Source: Limisphaerales bacterium
GTDB taxonomy: Bacteria > Verrucomicrobiota > Verrucomicrobiae > Limisphaerales > UBA11358
Reading direction: 5' to 3'
Length of the DNA stretch: 6,012 nt
NCBI GenBank assembly: GCA_003152145.1
Contig: PLZL01000395.1
Location: 265 to 6,276 of the forward strand
Below are positions 1 to 5,506 of this stretch, piece after piece (the first letter of the stretch is position 1; each line of letters starts with the position of its first letter). The translations under genes and the position numbers were made by a program. Under the pieces are notes generated by a model. The model had not been told where the DNA came from and did not search any database. It saw only the letters and a program-made list of their open reading frames with translations.

Positions 1-906
1 ACCGGCAAGTTCGAGGAGTTTTGCAGGACCGGCACGATTGTTCACATTGACGTGGACGCCTCCGAGTTGAACAAGAACAGAAAAGCGCACCTGCCGGTGG
101 TCGGCGACATCAAGGACGCGCTCACGCGGCTCAACGCGATGCTCGCCAAGCGCCCGCTCAACAAAAAGCGAACCGCGTGGCTCGCGCAGATTGACGAGTG
201 GAAGCAAAAGGGGCCGTTCGCCTATCGCGTCACCAGTGAAATCGCCGGCAGCGACCACATGAAAGATCACATGCAGGGACACGAAGACCAGGTCATCCTG
301 CAACAGATGGTGGTCGAGGCGCTTTACGAATTGACCAAGGGCGATGCCATCATCACCACCGGCGTTGGCCAGCATCAGATGTGGGCCGGTCAGTGGTATA
401 AATACTCGCATCCGCGGCAGTTCATCACCAGCGGCGGTCTTGGCTCGATGGGCTACGGTTTGCCGGCGGCGCTCGGCATCAAGGTCGCGCACCCGGACAA
501 GGAAGTCATTGACATTGACGGCGACGGCTCGTTCCTGATGAACATCCAGGAACTCGCCACCGCGCACGTCGAAAAAATTGCCGCGAAGGCCATCATATTG
601 AACAACCAGCATCTCGGCATGGTGGTTCAGTGGGAGGATAACTTCTACGCCGGCAACCGCGGTCACACCTATCTCGGCGACCCGGAACATCGCCCCGAGA
701 TTTATCCCGACTACGTCCGCGTCTGCAATTCATTCGGCGTCAAATGCGAGCGTGTGATGTTCAAAAAGGATTTGCGCGCCGCCATCCAGCGGATGCTCGA
801 CGCCAAGGAACCCTACGTTCTCGACGTGGTGACGCCTTACAGCACGCACGTCATTCCGTTCATCCCCGCCGGCAAAACCGTGGCGGACATGATCTGGAAG
901 GCGTAA
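1..906 (+). CDS. ilvB: Acetolactate synthase large subunit (C-terminal part; 5' end outside window)
   Basis: This is the C-terminal 301 residues of a thiamine-diphosphate (ThDP) enzyme; the reading frame is open from base 1. Acetolactate synthase (acetohydroxyacid synthase) condenses two pyruvates, or pyruvate and 2-oxobutyrate, in the first shared step of branched-chain amino acid synthesis in the cytoplasm. Visible evidence: the end of the central domain (VHIDVDASELNKN, about residues 14-26), then the ThDP-binding domain with ITSGGLGSMGYGLPAALG (about 142-159), the metal/ThDP signature starting GDGSFLMN at residue 174 and ending in the Asn pair at 201-202, and the LGMVVQWED segment that follows. 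The C-terminal HVIPFIPAG...DMIW matches the usual family ending, so the 3' end looks intact. Residue numbers count from base 1. No ilvN (regulatory subunit) follows; a strong terminator comes directly after the stop, so ilvN must lie upstream or elsewhere. Related ThDP enzymes such as glyoxylate carboligase are less likely given the C-terminal motif set. Confidence 0.93.
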   Translation, partial: TGKFEEFCRTGTIVHIDVDASELNKNRKAHLPVVGDIKDALTRLNAMLAKRPLNKKRTAWLAQIDEWKQKGPFAYRVTSEIAGSDHMKDHMQGHEDQVILQQMVVEALYELTKGDAIITTGVGQHQMWAGQWYKYSHPRQFITSGGLGSMGYGLPAALGIKVAHPDKEVIDIDGDGSFLMNIQELATAHVEKIAAKAIILNNQHLGMVVQWEDNFYAGNRGHTYLGDPEHRPEIYPDYVRVCNSFGVKCERVMFKKDLRAAIQRMLDAKEPYVLDVVTPYSTHVIPFIPAGKTVADMIWKA

Positions 907-926
907 TCGCCGACTCAATAATTCAC

Positions 927-963
927 GGCCGGGCGCAATTGCTTGTCGCCCGGCCATTTTTTT
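927..963 (+). terminator. Intrinsic (rho-independent) terminator after ilvB
   Basis: A perfect 9-base-pair GC stem (GGCCGGGCG at 927-935, CGCCCGGCC at 947-955) with an 11-base loop is followed by A and seven T (957-963). It starts 20 bases after the ilvB stop codon. The loop contains a TTG (943) in frame with the next gene, which makes that TTG an unlikely start codon. Confidence 0.9.
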
Positions 964-978
964 GTCAGGCTTTACGCG

Positions 979-2040
979 ATGCAAAAATCGTTTTTTGGTC
1001 TGTGGCTGGCGCTGGCCGTGTCCACTTCCGGCGCGGAAATCAGAATCAATTTCAGTGATTTCACCGCGGGCCAGGCGCCGACCAACTTTCACAACGCCCT
1101 CGCCGGCGGTGGCGCGCCGGGCGACTGGAAAATCGTCACGGACGAGTCGCCGTCGGCCTTCACGCCACTGATGCCGCAAATCACGGCGACGGCTCACCCG
1201 GGCCGACGGCCCGTGCTCGCGCAATTGAGCCGCGATCCGACCGACGAGCGGTTTCCAATGTTCATCTACGACGACCAGACATTCAAAGATTTCAAGCTGG
1301 CGACGCAGTTCAAAATCGTCCGCGGCGTGGCGGAGCAGATGGCGGGCGTCGTGTTCCGCTTCCAGAACGCGTCGAATTTCTACGTCGTCCGCGTCAGCGC
1401 GCTGGGCCGCAACCTGCGTTTCTACAAGGTCGTGGGCGGTGCCCGTTCCGACCCCATCGGCCCGACACTGGACATTGCCACCAACACCTGGCACACGCTG
1501 GCCGTGCAATGTCTGGGCAACCAGATCACCTGCTGGCTCGACGACAAATCCGTGATGCCGACGTTGAATGACAGCTCCTTCTCGACCGGCAAGATCGGAT
1601 TCTGGACGAAGTCCGACGCAGTGAGTTATTTCGGCGACACGACAATTAATTACACACCCATCATTCCAGCGGCGCAATTGCTCGTGCGCGACATCATGAA
1701 AAAATACCCGCGCATTCGGGGACTGCGCATTTACACGCCGGACGACAAGGGCCAGGTGCGCGTGCTCGCCAGCAAGGTGGAATCGGAGGTGGGCCTGCCC
1801 GGCACCGACGCGGAGCAAGGCGCGCTGGCCGACGGCAAGGTCTTTTACGGGTCGGGCAAAGGCTCGGTATTCATCACCATGGCGCTGAACGACCGCAACG
1901 GCGTGCCCATCGCCGCCGTGCGCGTCCAGTTGAAATCCTACATGCTCGGCGAAACGCAGGACATGGTGCTTTCGCGCGTGCATATCATCGTGGACGAAAT
2001 GCAGAAGCGCGTGCTGTCAAAGAAGGATTTGATGGAGTGA
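979..2040 (+). CDS. Secreted protein with laminin-G/ConA-like (DUF1080-type) domain and a C-terminal sensor-like domain
   Basis: The protein has 353 residues from the ATG at 979. A longer frame from TTG 943 would start inside the terminator loop and put charged residues before the signal, so the ATG is preferred. Residues 1-19 (MQKSFFGLWLALAVSTSGA) look like a signal peptide, so the protein is probably exported to the periplasm or outside. Residues about 20-227 resemble the ConA-like jelly-roll fold of the DUF1080/laminin-G group: AGVVFRFQNASNFYVVRVS (122-140), RFYKVVGG (147-154), WHTLAVQCLG (171-180), ITCWLDDK (183-190) and GKIGFWTKSDA (204-214). Such domains usually bind carbohydrate or act in sugar cleavage, but no catalytic residues can be assigned here. 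Residues about 230-345 form a separate alpha/beta-looking region (RGLRIYTPDDKGQVRVLAS, then AAVRVQLKS and a helix ending VDEMQKRV) that loosely resembles an extracellular Cache/PAS-like sensor fold; that is an inference. The start lies 15 bases after the upstream T-tract, with only a weak AGG as ribosome binding site. The substrate is unknown. Confidence 0.82.
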   Translation: MQKSFFGLWLALAVSTSGAEIRINFSDFTAGQAPTNFHNALAGGGAPGDWKIVTDESPSAFTPLMPQITATAHPGRRPVLAQLSRDPTDERFPMFIYDDQTFKDFKLATQFKIVRGVAEQMAGVVFRFQNASNFYVVRVSALGRNLRFYKVVGGARSDPIGPTLDIATNTWHTLAVQCLGNQITCWLDDKSVMPTLNDSSFSTGKIGFWTKSDAVSYFGDTTINYTPIIPAAQLLVRDIMKKYPRIRGLRIYTPDDKGQVRVLASKVESEVGLPGTDAEQGALADGKVFYGSGKGSVFITMALNDRNGVPIAAVRVQLKSYMLGETQDMVLSRVHIIVDEMQKRVLSKKDLME

Positions 2041-2108
2041 AACCCGCCGTGAATGTTTGCAGTCTTTGGCGGCGCGTGTTCAATGCTCGTTCCAAAACCA
2101 AAAATATA

Positions 2109-2130
2109 CTGGACAGACATTTACGTCCAG
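2109..2130. repeat. Small inverted repeat in the AT-rich intergenic region
   Basis: CTGGAC (2109-2114) and GTCCAG (2125-2130) are exact complements separated by 10 bases. There is no T-run on either side, so it is not a typical intrinsic terminator. It could be an operator-like palindrome or a weak mRNA hairpin 68 bases after the stop of the 979-2040 gene. It could also be chance, as a 6-base arm is short. Confidence 0.3.
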
Positions 2131-2151
2131 AATACAATCAAGTCAAGAAAT

Positions 2152-2165
2152 GAGATAGGCTGCAA
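2152..2165 (+). repeat. 14-base direct repeat, copy 1 (upstream of PEP-CTERM gene)
   Basis: GAGATAGGCTGCAA is repeated exactly at 2898-2911, on the other side of the low-GC PEP-CTERM gene. The identity stops abruptly at both ends: T versus G before the repeat, and AACAC versus TTCTC after it. Confidence 0.9.
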
Positions 2166-2192
2166 AACACATGGTCTACTTAAATGTTAGGC
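2154..2192 (+). other. attC-like right half-site (L''-L'-R' boxes) upstream of PEP-CTERM gene
   Basis: Three boxes lie with integron-recombination-site spacing. GATAGGC (2154-2160) is L''-like. After 13 bases comes GTCTACT (2174-2180), which is L'-like. After 5 bases comes GTTAGGC (2186-2192), an exact match to the conserved R' core GTTRRRY. L' and L'' can pair in five of six positions with one unpaired A on the L'' side, similar to the extrahelical base known from attC hairpins. The expected R'' box on the left is poor (GTCAAGA at 2142-2148 fits RYYYAAC at four of seven positions). The ATG of the next gene is 25 bases after the R' core, as is usual for cassette genes. The boxes are short and degenerate, so chance is possible. 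Confidence 0.4.
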
Positions 2193-2217
2193 AGCAGAAG
2201 TAAATCAAAGATAATCT

Positions 2218-2874
2218 ATGAAAATGTCGATAACCACCACAGCGATTATTGCGGCACTCCTAATCGTGTCTCCTTTCGTGTTGAGAGGAAATGAACTTAT
2301 TACAAATCCTGGCCCGGGACTATGGGGGGTATCTGCCGGGAACAACACGTTGGGGTATGATTTTACTATCGGTTCATCCTCAGTTATTGCCACAGGGCTC
2401 GGGTTATGGGACGCAAATGGAGATGGATTTGTAAATTCGCACTCGATTGGTTTGTGGAGCATGTCTGGCGACCTATTGGCGAGTGTTACTGTCCCTTCAG
2501 GAACGGCCACTGAGTTAGCGAATCAATTCGAATTTGTTAGTTTATCGACACCGGTAAATCTTCTCGCTGGTCAAAGCTACGTCTTGGGAGCTAGCTTTCT
2601 CAATGACGATGGAGATTACTTTATAGTCAATTTTGGAGGAAACCAAGCGGGTTTCGACAGCGCGATTGTTCCTGGGGACATTCGATACATTCAGGATGGA
2701 GGCTTTACCTTTCCAAGCAGCGATGATGTTTTCGGCTCGGAAATTGGACCGAACGTGGAGTTTACAGTCGTGCCTGAACCATCGTCCGCGCTGCTCATGC
2801 TTGTATTCAGTGCTGCCATACTCCTTGCTCGGTTGGTTGGAAGAGTCACGCGACGAAAAGTCAAAATTTTATGA
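2218..2874 (+). CDS. PEP-CTERM sorting domain-containing protein
   Basis: The protein has 218 residues. Residues 1-23 (MKMSITTTAIIAALLIVSPF...) form a signal peptide. Residues about 43-128 form a beta-rich domain (TLGYDFTIGSSSVIATGLGLWDAN..., then SIGLWSMSGDLLASVTVPSG and LLAGQSYVLGA) that resembles DUF4082-like domains seen in other PEP-CTERM proteins. The C-terminus has the full sorting signal: VPEP at 185-188, a hydrophobic helix (about 191-207) and a basic tail with RR at 212-213. In this family an exosortase cleaves at the PEP motif after export, and the products are usually linked to extracellular polymer or biofilm; the protein's own function is unknown. No exosortase gene lies in the window. 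Leu codons such as TTA and the low GC set it apart from its neighbours. The start is ATG 2218; ATG 2224 is also possible. There is no clear ribosome binding site. GATAAT at 2210-2215 resembles a -10 box but sits almost on the start codon. Confidence 0.88.
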   Translation: MKMSITTTAIIAALLIVSPFVLRGNELITNPGPGLWGVSAGNNTLGYDFTIGSSSVIATGLGLWDANGDGFVNSHSIGLWSMSGDLLASVTVPSGTATELANQFEFVSLSTPVNLLAGQSYVLGASFLNDDGDYFIVNFGGNQAGFDSAIVPGDIRYIQDGGFTFPSSDDVFGSEIGPNVEFTVVPEPSSALLMLVFSAAILLARLVGRVTRRKVKIL

Positions 2875-2887
2875 AAAGACAGACGAT

Positions 2888-2911
2888 GCCTAATACGGAG
2901 ATAGGCTGCAA
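2888..2911 (+). other. attC-like left half-site (R''-L'' boxes) downstream of PEP-CTERM gene
   Basis: GCCTAAT (2888-2894) fits the R'' consensus RYYYAAC except for the last base. It is followed by 5 bases and GATAGGC (2900-2906), an L''-like box identical to the one upstream of the gene. GCCTA (2888-2892) and TAGGC (2902-2906) can also form a 5-base-pair hairpin. No matching L' or GTTRRRY box follows; the sequence enters the 3' end of the minus-strand gene at 2915. The site is thus a half-site at best. Confidence 0.38.
2898..2911 (+). repeat. 14-base direct repeat, copy 2 (downstream of PEP-CTERM gene)
   Basis: This is an exact copy of GAGATAGGCTGCAA at 2152-2165. It starts 23 bases after the PEP-CTERM stop codon and ends 3 bases before the end of the convergent minus-strand gene. 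GC content rises sharply right after it. Confidence 0.9.
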
Positions 2912-2914
2912 TTC

Positions 2915-3799
2915 TCAAGGCTTCACCGGCACGGGCGCGGGCAATTCATCCGGCGCCTTCACCGCCGGCAATTCTCCGGATTTGACGCGCCGCACTCCGC
3001 CCCGCTCCACGATGTCGCCGGCGTCGTTCACGGCAAGGCGCGGGCGCGTGCCGAGATAATCGTAAACCTCCTGCTGCGTGATGTTGCCGTCGGGATTCAC
3101 CACCGAGTAAATGAACGATTGCGCGCCGCTTTGATAGATCACGTGCAGGTTGCTCGCGCGGTCCAGTTGCGCCTCCGGCTGGCTGAACGACACCATCGGC
3201 CCGATGGCCGACACCTTGAGGATGCGCGCCCCCGACTGGTCGCTCACCAGCACATACATCCGCAACTGCTTTCGCAGATAATTCGCCTCCTCCAGAATGT
3301 ATTTGCGGACAACGGGCAACTGGTTCGTCACGCCGGCGGGCACCGGCATGCCGAAATCCTGCGACCACAATGGTACCCCGTCAATGATGTCGAATTGCAG
3401 CGCCGGGCTTGCCACGTCCGTGTTCCATTCCGCGATGTGAACCGTTGCTGTCATGCGGTAACGTCCCGGATGGGTCATCACAAAATACGGCGCCAAATCC
3501 AGCCGTTTGGTGGCCACCTCCGACGAACCCAGGTCAAATTCGCCTGTCACCGGCGGGTCGGACTTTCTCACCACACCGAAGTTGTCATCCGCCGATCCCA
3601 CGTAGAACGTCAGCCATTTCGGGTCCGCGCCCAGATGCAGCGACTGGCCGGAGTTGTTGGTAATGCTCACCGTCACCGGCAACCTCTCGCCGGGCAGATA
3701 TTGCTCCTGCTCCAGCGACAGTTGCGCGGTGACGACCTGCGCCGGCGCGTTGAACAGGGAAACCAGCGCCAGCCCCAAAATGGACAATGCAATTTTCAT
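2915..3799 (-). CDS. Secreted protein of unknown function with Ig-like N-terminal domain
   Basis: The protein has 294 residues and no family I can name. Residues 1-20 (MKIALSILGLALVSLFNAPA) are a typical signal peptide, so it is probably periplasmic or surface-located. Residues about 24-140 look like an immunoglobulin-like beta-sandwich: LSLEQEQYLPGERLPVTVSI, then SGQSLHLG, and HPGRYRMTATVHI near 110-122. This pattern resembles BsuPI/macroglobulin-type domains that measure 'normal' versus 'bonus' extracellular strands. Residues about 160-268 contain repeated strand-turn units (SNLHVIYQSG, FIYSVVNPDGNI, RPRLAVNDAGDIVERGG) that recall beta-propeller or BNR-like blades, but there are too few for a full propeller. 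The tail (about 278-294) is rich in Pro, Ala and Lys. The gene converges on the PEP-CTERM gene with a 40-base gap. It lies 120 bases downstream of the branching-enzyme gene on the same strand, so it may have its own promoter. No ribosome binding site is evident before the ATG. Confidence 0.78.
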   Translation of the reverse strand: MKIALSILGLALVSLFNAPAQVVTAQLSLEQEQYLPGERLPVTVSITNNSGQSLHLGADPKWLTFYVGSADDNFGVVRKSDPPVTGEFDLGSSEVATKRLDLAPYFVMTHPGRYRMTATVHIAEWNTDVASPALQFDIIDGVPLWSQDFGMPVPAGVTNQLPVVRKYILEEANYLRKQLRMYVLVSDQSGARILKVSAIGPMVSFSQPEAQLDRASNLHVIYQSGAQSFIYSVVNPDGNITQQEVYDYLGTRPRLAVNDAGDIVERGGVRRVKSGELPAVKAPDELPAPVPVKP

Positions 3800-3856
3800 T
3801 TGAACGTGGACACTCTAACCCGATGGCCGGGCGTGGCAATTCTTAAATGCCGTTGG

Positions 3857-3874
3857 CTTCTGCCTTCGCAGAAG
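3857..3874 (-). other. Hairpin with tetraloop between branching enzyme and downstream gene
   Basis: CTTCTGC (3857-3863) and GCAGAAG (3868-3874) form a perfect 7-base-pair stem with a 4-base loop. It lies in the 120-base gap (3800-3919), 46 bases past the branching-enzyme stop and 57 bases before the next minus-strand start. On the minus strand no T-run follows, so it is not a standard terminator. It could be a weak terminator, an mRNA-stability element or a leader hairpin. Nothing else was recognised in this gap. Confidence 0.4.
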
Positions 3875-3919
3875 GAGGAATAAACGGGCTCACGTCCGCG
3901 AGGCGGGACTGTCACTGAA

Positions 3920-5494
3920 TCATTTCCAATAATTCCAATCCACGTCGGGAAAAAGGTTGTCGCGCGACTCGGCCTCGAGCAGCCATTTTTCATCCACACT
4001 TGTGGCGGTAAGCTGGTCGTGCAGCGCGATGAAGCGGAGCAAGTGGTCTTTGACGCGGCGGCGCGCGTAGTCAGGACTGGTCCCCGCGCGCAAAATAAAC
4101 GGCCAGTCGCTGGCTTGCGCCAGCAGCAGTTCGCGCGCGGCCTGACGCAATGCCCGCGCCTTGAGGCCGGTCGCCTTCGGAAATTTTTGCGCGAGCCTGG
4201 TCATGCGCTCCTGCGCGACCTGCAGATGCGGATAAATCCATTCGTTTTTGTCGTTCAGCCACGCGCGCAGATAGCCTTCCTCGCCCCAGCTTGACGCGCT
4301 CGGTGTGGCAATCTGGTTCGTCGGATGCCTCGTCAGGTATTCACCAGGGGTGACGAGCGAAACGGTTTTCTGGTCGTAAAAAAGTTTTCGTGCGAAGTAG
4401 TCGAGGAACTCCGGCCCTTCATACCACCAGTGACCGAAAAGTTCGGCGTCATAGGGCGCGACGATGAGCGGCGGGCGGTCAAGCAGGCCGGCAATCTGCC
4501 GCGCCTGTTCCGCGCGGCAGTCGAGGAAATGTTGCGCGTGGCCGGCGGCGGCCTGCAACGCGGCACCGCGGTCGTATATCTGCTTGTCGCCCGTTCCACC
4601 CGTGATGCGGTAATACTTCAGGCCGGTAAACCCGCGCGTTTCCGGCGACGGCAGATGCGGCTTGACGTAATCGAAATCCAAGTCGAAGCCGATGTCGCGG
4701 TAAAAATCGCGGTAACGCGGGTCGCCGGGGTAGCCTTCATGCTTGCTCCAGACCTGCCGCGAGGAATCGTAGTCGCGCCCGAACGCGGCGATGCCATTGG
4801 GGGTGTAAATTGGCGCGAACGTGCCGTAGCGCGGGCGCGGCCGGGCGTGCAGGACGCCGTGGGTGTCGAGGATGAACCAGCGGATGTTGGCCTCCTGCAA
4901 AAATGTTTCGACGCCTGAGACATAGGCGCATTCCGGGAGCCAGATGCCGCGCGGGTCGCGGCCAAAACAGCTCCGGTAATGGTCGCGCGCAGTCAGGATC
5001 TGCGCGCGGACGGACGGCGGATGGTTCGCCAGCAGCGGCAGCAATCCGTGGGTCGCGGCGGTGGTGATGATTTCGACGCGGCCTTCGTCCTGAAATTTGC
5101 GGAACGCGGCGACGAGGTCGCCCCGGTGCAGGTCCCACGTGTCGCGGATGGTCGTGAGGCGGTGGTGATACATCCACGCGAGTTCGCGGAAGGCGCGGTC
5201 CCAATGCGTGCGGTGGATTTCCTTCTCGGCAAGGTCAATCAGGCCGTTCAAGCGCCGTTCGTAACGTTGTTGGAGCAGCGGATCCTGCATCATCGAGCAG
5301 AGCGTCGGCGACAGCGAGAGCGTGAGCGGCGCGGTCATGCCGTCGCGCCGCCAGCCTTCGAGAATTTGCAGGAGCGGGATGTAAGTTTCCGTGACAGCCT
5401 CGAACAGCCAGTTCTCCTCCAGAAATTTTTCGTGTTCCGGGTGGCGCACGAACGGCAGGTGCGCGTGCAGGACGAGTGAGAGATAGCCTTGCAT
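3920..5494 (-). CDS. GH57 family 1,4-alpha-glucan branching enzyme (DUF1957 C-terminal domain)
   Basis: The protein has 524 residues, in line with characterised GH57 branching enzymes (TTHA1902/TK1436 type). The enzyme cuts an alpha-1,4 glucan and rejoins the piece by an alpha-1,6 link, making branches in glycogen-like polymer. There is no signal peptide, so it acts in the cytoplasm. Seen in order: LVLHAHLPFVRHPE (8-20, conserved region 1 with H10 and H12), ENWLFEAVTETYIPLL (27-42), GIWLPECAY (183-191) with the expected nucleophile E188, the loop region PIYTPNGIAAFGRDYDSS (228-245), APYDAELFGHWWYEGPEFL (346-364) with the expected acid/base D349, and a C-terminal helical domain (about 400-520) with SSWGEEGYLRAWLNDKNEW and the terminal Asn-Tyr-Trp-Lys. 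The catalytic assignment comes from family knowledge. The start ATG at 5494 fits the family N-terminus; the ribosome binding site is weak (AGGG two bases before ATG). The gene follows the small membrane-protein gene by 12 bases, so the two are likely cotranscribed. A pure alpha-glucan hydrolase with the same fold is the main alternative. Confidence 0.93.
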   Translation of the reverse strand: MQGYLSLVLHAHLPFVRHPEHEKFLEENWLFEAVTETYIPLLQILEGWRRDGMTAPLTLSLSPTLCSMMQDPLLQQRYERRLNGLIDLAEKEIHRTHWDRAFRELAWMYHHRLTTIRDTWDLHRGDLVAAFRKFQDEGRVEIITTAATHGLLPLLANHPPSVRAQILTARDHYRSCFGRDPRGIWLPECAYVSGVETFLQEANIRWFILDTHGVLHARPRPRYGTFAPIYTPNGIAAFGRDYDSSRQVWSKHEGYPGDPRYRDFYRDIGFDLDFDYVKPHLPSPETRGFTGLKYYRITGGTGDKQIYDRGAALQAAAGHAQHFLDCRAEQARQIAGLLDRPPLIVAPYDAELFGHWWYEGPEFLDYFARKLFYDQKTVSLVTPGEYLTRHPTNQIATPSASSWGEEGYLRAWLNDKNEWIYPHLQVAQERMTRLAQKFPKATGLKARALRQAARELLLAQASDWPFILRAGTSPDYARRRVKDHLLRFIALHDQLTATSVDEKWLLEAESRDNLFPDVDWNYWK

Positions 5495-5506
5495 GACCCT
5501 AAAATT

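Larger units (their letters stand above)
2152..2911 (+). mobile_element. Putative cassette-like unit carrying the PEP-CTERM gene
   Basis: The unit is bounded by the perfect 14-base direct repeats and contains a 7-base inverted repeat near its ends (TTAGGCA at 2187-2193, TGCCTAA at 2887-2893). Its single gene is AT-rich compared with its neighbours. Sampled 60-base blocks by hand count: 35% GC at 2101-2160, 45% at 2341-2400 and 38% at 2521-2580, against 67% at 1321-1380. Removing the unit down to one repeat copy would leave two convergent GC-rich genes with a short gap, a plausible ancestral arrangement. There is no transposase or integrase inside it or elsewhere in the window. The attC-like boxes suggest an integron-type gene cassette; a non-autonomous transposon with target-site duplication, or an intergenic repeat family, are alternatives. 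Confidence 0.4.

Noticed and set aside
943..978. TTG 943 as the start of the ConA-domain protein
   Set aside because: It lies in the loop of the ilvB terminator, and it adds 12 residues before what is otherwise a normal signal peptide starting at ATG 979.
730..1983. Long minus-strand open frame (417 codons) opposite the ConA-domain gene and the ilvB end
   Set aside because: It lies antisense to two well-supported genes in GC-rich DNA, where long shadow frames are common. The translation is rich in His, Arg and Ala, has no recognisable domain, and runs through the terminator.
2044..2072. CCGCC/GGCGG inverted repeat just after the 979-2040 gene as a terminator
   Set aside because: The 5-base arms, 19-base loop and absence of a T-run make it too weak to call.
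2041..2192. A complete upstream attC site or a full integron
   Set aside because: No good RYYYAAC box was found at the expected spacing left of 2154, and no integrase gene is in the window. Only a half-site can be supported.
2895..3060. A complete attC site downstream of the PEP-CTERM gene
   Set aside because: After the R'' and L'' boxes no L' complement or GTTRRRY core follows; the sequence becomes the coding end of the minus-strand gene.
3823..3833. 11-base match (CGCCCGGCCAT on the minus strand) to the ilvB terminator arm at 947-957
   Set aside because: It is GC-rich and short; matches of 11 bases are expected by chance in a window of this size, and no hairpin or T-run accompanies it.
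3119..3883. Plus-strand open frame (254 codons) opposite the secreted-protein gene
   Set aside because: The minus-strand frame has a signal peptide and sensible domain patterns; the plus-strand product is an Arg/His/Gln-rich shadow.
4325..5479. Plus-strand open frames (197 and 166 codons) opposite the branching-enzyme gene
   Set aside because: They are antisense to a clear GH57 enzyme with all catalytic motifs and have no domain features of their own.
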